Positions 61,801 through 64,000 of a DNA stretch of 64,000 nucleotides are shown in pieces (within the stretch, counting starts at the first letter, position 1; every line of letters starts with the position of its first letter). The notes below the pieces were generated by a model. That model was not told the DNA's origin. It was given only the letters and a program-made list of their open reading frames with translations, and ran no database searches. Origin of the DNA: Prorocentrum cordatum (lineage: Eukaryota > Sar > Dinophyceae > Prorocentrales > Prorocentraceae). Position numbers and translations under genes: made by a program. The DNA lies in the NCBI GenBank assembly GCA_963575745.1, contig CAUYUJ010000915.1, positions 43,650-107,649 on the forward strand. Reading direction: 5' to 3'.

Positions 61801-62850
61801 CAGGCGGAGGGGCCGCCGCGGCCTTGGAGCGGAGGGCCAGGGGCGGCGCACGCTTGGCGGCGGGGGGAGCCGAACCAGCGCTGGCAGCGACAGGGTCGGG
61901 GCCGTGCGAGCCGCCCGCCGAGGACGCAGACGCTTTGGGCGTGGCGTCTGCTGTGGATGTGAGACGCCGGTCGCAGTCAGCGAAGAGCGCGTTGCGAGGC
62001 CCGCGACGCTCTCCGCTGGCGAGAGCAGCTTCGCTGACGCTCTCGGCGGCGCCCGAGGGGTCGAGGGCTTCGCCCTGGGCGCCGTCGCCGGCGGCGTCGG
62101 CGGCCATGCCCGCACCCACCGGGAGGGGGGGGGCGGCCGCCCAACGGTGGCTGAGCAACCCCTCGGGGCCTCGAGCCACAAGCTGCGCAACAAATCGGCC
62201 CCAGAGACAGGTAGGGAATGGCGAGCGAGAGTCGGCGTACGCGATGCAATCAAAGCGCGTAAATTCTCCTCTCTCGGCTTCCACTAACCAGGCGGGAGGG
62301 TCACGGGACGGGGGCCTCACCGCGCGGTTGCGCGTGGGATCGTCGGCCCTATGCACGTCCGTGGGCACGTACATGCCTCCCATATATAAACCTCCTCCTA
62401 TCACATAGGGCAATGTGGTCGAGAGAACATGAGATAGACCAGGAGAGCTGCTGCGCCCGTGCGCGGTCGCGCCCAAAGCCACTTTTGAATCCAGGAGAAC
62501 GGGGATCCGAGAGTCAGGGAGGCGAACACAGCAGTATTTGCACAGACTCTTATACACTGTTGTCTCAAGGATGTTGATGTGACGAGGCATGCAGAACTCC
62601 CATTTGTACGCGAGCCGAAAGCGCAGCGCCTCTGATAGCTCGGTGACCCAACGCGGCGCGACGGGGGGCTCAATAGAAGGGAGCCCCAGGTCGTGATGCA
62701 GTTGGGTGAGCTCAGGGCCCAAGGGCACGCCGCGGCTGAGCACGGCGAGGAGGCTCCGATTGTGCAGAATCGTGTGCCACCCCCCGTGCTCCGATCTGCG
62801 CCACAGCTCGGCGGAGAGCTGCGGGCTGATAGGAGCGCGGACAACGCCCC
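58883..62850 (-). CDS. Polyprotein: RNase H, J domain, basic Ser/Arg region, C-terminal domain
   Basis: Meaningful part of a 1420-aa frame, entered from the RT frame at a six-G run (62847-62852). RNase H in the usual order: the catalytic TDAS is in the RT frame just before the shift, then ILETTVYKSLC (about 62555-62580), LLDSKVALGATAHG (about 62450-62495) and PTDVHRADDPTRN (about 62320-62370). A J-domain-like segment follows at about 61500-61700: LLGVVEGASRSTIEAAFRRQ, then the invariant HPD in VYHPDRT at 61611-61622. A long Ala/Arg/Ser/Pro-rich region with SRSR-type repeats (about 60100-60550) may bind nucleic acid. The C-terminal ~200 residues (ALAWRLNLGGEKITVVRW onward) look globular and may be gag-like. 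This frame stops at 58883; a more natural continuation (AMLAEASGFETDGRDALVPP) runs in another frame to a TGA at 58839. Confidence 0.75.
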
Positions 62851-64000
62851 CCAGCCGAGAGACGCGTCCGTACCGAACACCTCGGGGCAAGGCTGCGCCC
62901 GAAGGTCGGTTATAGCCGTAAAGGCTAAAAAGGTGCAGGCCAGAAGCTCGTCGCGAACATAAGGGGGCAAGTCGTATTCGATGCCGTCCTCGGTCGCCAG
63001 GCGCGACAAGAAGTTGTAGACGTGCGTAAAGATGGCGAGCATCGGGCGGCGATAGAGGAAGACCTGGACCCAGCAGCCCACAAGAGAGGCTAGCAGGGAG
63101 CGGGGGGTGATCCCGAGGTAGATTTGGATCAGGGTCAGTCTGCACAAGGCCACCGTCCGCACAAGAGGAGCGCAGACGATGCCTATGCGCCCCTCCACCT
63201 CGGCGCCCACCACCACCTTGTGCGTTTCGCCGCGCGCGCGCTTGCCTGGATGCTGTATCAGGCCCACGCGCGGGTAACCCGCATCACAGGCGGCAAAGAC
63301 CTCCCGATCACGGCGACACGGGTCGTCGGGGCGAGGAGCGGAGCCACGCCACGAGAGCTTCTGAAAACCTGTATGGTCATCAATATTCAGCATCTCGACA
63401 AACGGGCCCCGCGGGAAGGGCGAGCGGTGGACAACCTGCTCGTGAGGCCGCAAAGCCCCGAAGCTGTGCAAGACGCCTTCATGCGCAGAGTTGGCAATCT
63501 CCACAGCCATGTTGTCGCCCATCGCCAGAGCATTGAGGCAGGGCGCGACATCCACACCTTCCAGCTCGGGGCGCCAGGCTCGAAAGGCCTTGAAACGCGA
63601 GGATGGCAGGCGAACGCGCAGGGCGTTTCGTCTGGCGCGCGCGGGGGGGACGCGGAAAGTATAGTAAAACTCCCGTAGGTCGTCACAAGAAACTGCCAGC
63701 CACTCCCCAGGTGCCAGCCCCAAACGGCACAGCAGGAAACCTTGGCCAAGGCGCTGGGTGCTGGACGAAATTGAAGCACAGCGGCTGTTCACGACCGTGG
63801 GGTTCAGGATCAGCCTGTCGTAATCGCTGTCCTTCGGTACCCTGAAAGCTCCACAGGCTTCATCCCAGGCGAGGTCCGAAGCAGGAGTCAGGTACAGGGC
63901 GCCACAGGCATCCCACTTCTGGAGTAGGGCCCACAGCTCGGCGCGGTCCATATGGACGCGCGCTCCCTTCTGGCCAGCAGGCACTCTGATGCCGGTAGCC
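62847..64000 (-). CDS. Reverse transcriptase (5' end outside the window)
   Basis: Frame open from the window edge. Sequence upstream of the GTG at 63984 is also open, so the gene is partial. RT motifs: DRLILNPTVVNSR (about 63780-63825), CDDLREFYYTFRVPP as motif A (about 63640-63690), CLNALAMGDNMAVEIANSAH (about 63490-63545), and MLNIDDHTGFQ (about 63365-63395), where IDD is the motif C pair. The RNase H first Asp (FGTDASLGWGA) is at about 62855-62885, after which the natural sequence continues in the -1 frame. The remaining residues of this frame, to 62401, are a shadow. Sequence pattern is DIRS/pararetro-like and quite unlike the two LINE RTs. Confidence 0.8.

Larger units (their letters stand above)
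57315..64000 (-). mobile_element. Tyrosine-recombinase retroelement (DIRS/Ngaro/PAT-like), 5' end outside the window
   Basis: On the minus strand, in order: RT (from the window edge to about 62847), RNase H, J domain, Arg/Ser/Pro-rich region and C-terminal gag-like region (to about 58840), tyrosine recombinase (58779-57729), then terminal repeats 57561-57716 and 57315-57470 flanking a 90-bp spacer. RT plus a tyrosine recombinase instead of a DDE integrase defines this class. The repeat-spacer-repeat end fits split direct repeats. The left end is sharp against a family B copy. Confidence 0.85.

Noticed and set aside
62401-62846. C-terminal part of the RT-frame ORF as a real protein region
   Set aside because: Downstream of the six-G run the RNase H sequence is clearly in the other frame; this part is shadow.
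1-64000. tRNA, rRNA, telomere (TTTAGGG-type) arrays and LTRs
   Set aside because: None found by eye in either strand.

Overview
ORGANISM. The window reads as nuclear DNA of a dinoflagellate. The strongest marker is a complete 22-nt dinoflagellate spliced-leader sequence on the minus strand (36456-36477), sitting exactly at the 5' end of a LINE. The GC-rich and repeat-saturated composition, long microsatellites, nested retroelements and lack of any bacterial operon, tRNA or rRNA gene agree with this. I find no host gene I can name. Nearly everything recognisable is mobile or repetitive. LAYOUT. 1-1.25 kb: 90-bp satellite. 1.3-8.0 kb: decayed repeat fragments, microsatellites and a few unrecognised ORFs. 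8.0-28.99 kb: nested short repeats of three interrelated families. Family A is a ~357-bp unit with inverted ends ACCTCGTAGAGCTC/GAGCTCTACGAGGT. Family B is an array of ~180-bp units with ends ACTCGTAGAGCTTCC/GGAAGCTCTACGAGT. Family C is a ~300-bp unit with a palindromic GC-rich core. A 33-bp hairpin module sits at many boundaries. Two minus-strand LINEs lie inside this zone: a 5'-truncated copy (8.8-10.2 kb) and a near-complete one (LINE A, 10.25-16.47 kb) bounded by ~40-bp near-identical duplications. 29-30.7 and 36.5-37.2 kb: CA-rich higher-order repeat with a foldback module, split by a full-length LINE (LINE B, 30.7-36.48 kb) that begins with the spliced leader. 37.3-52.6 kb: minus-strand Helitron-like gene region with an HUH Rep domain, broken into about six reading frames. 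It also carries helicase-associated-type repeats, a papain-like protease candidate and a ubiquitin-protease-like segment, with no visible ATPase helicase. 53.1-57.3 kb: families A and B again. 57.3-64.0 kb: a minus-strand tyrosine-recombinase retroelement (DIRS/Ngaro/PAT-like) with RT, RNase H, a J domain, a recombinase and 156-bp split direct repeats. It runs off the window at 64000. HOW IT WORKS TOGETHER. Three observations look most novel. (1) In all three LINE copies the RNase H motifs occur in circularly permuted order: the DS and HxxRxxNxxAD motifs precede the DGG and AEL motifs, and the protein ends right after the AEL helix. (2) In both LINEs with ORF1, ORF1 and ORF2 share one frame separated by a single CAG-TGA stop. 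Essential endonuclease residues are encoded between that TGA and the first ORF2 Met, which points to stop-codon readthrough or non-AUG restart. (3) LINE B starts with the spliced leader and a triplicated leader 3' end, so its RNA was apparently trans-spliced before reverse transcription. LIMITS. Everything is by eye. Family names rest on motif recognition, not on searches, and boundaries given as approximate may be off by tens of bases.
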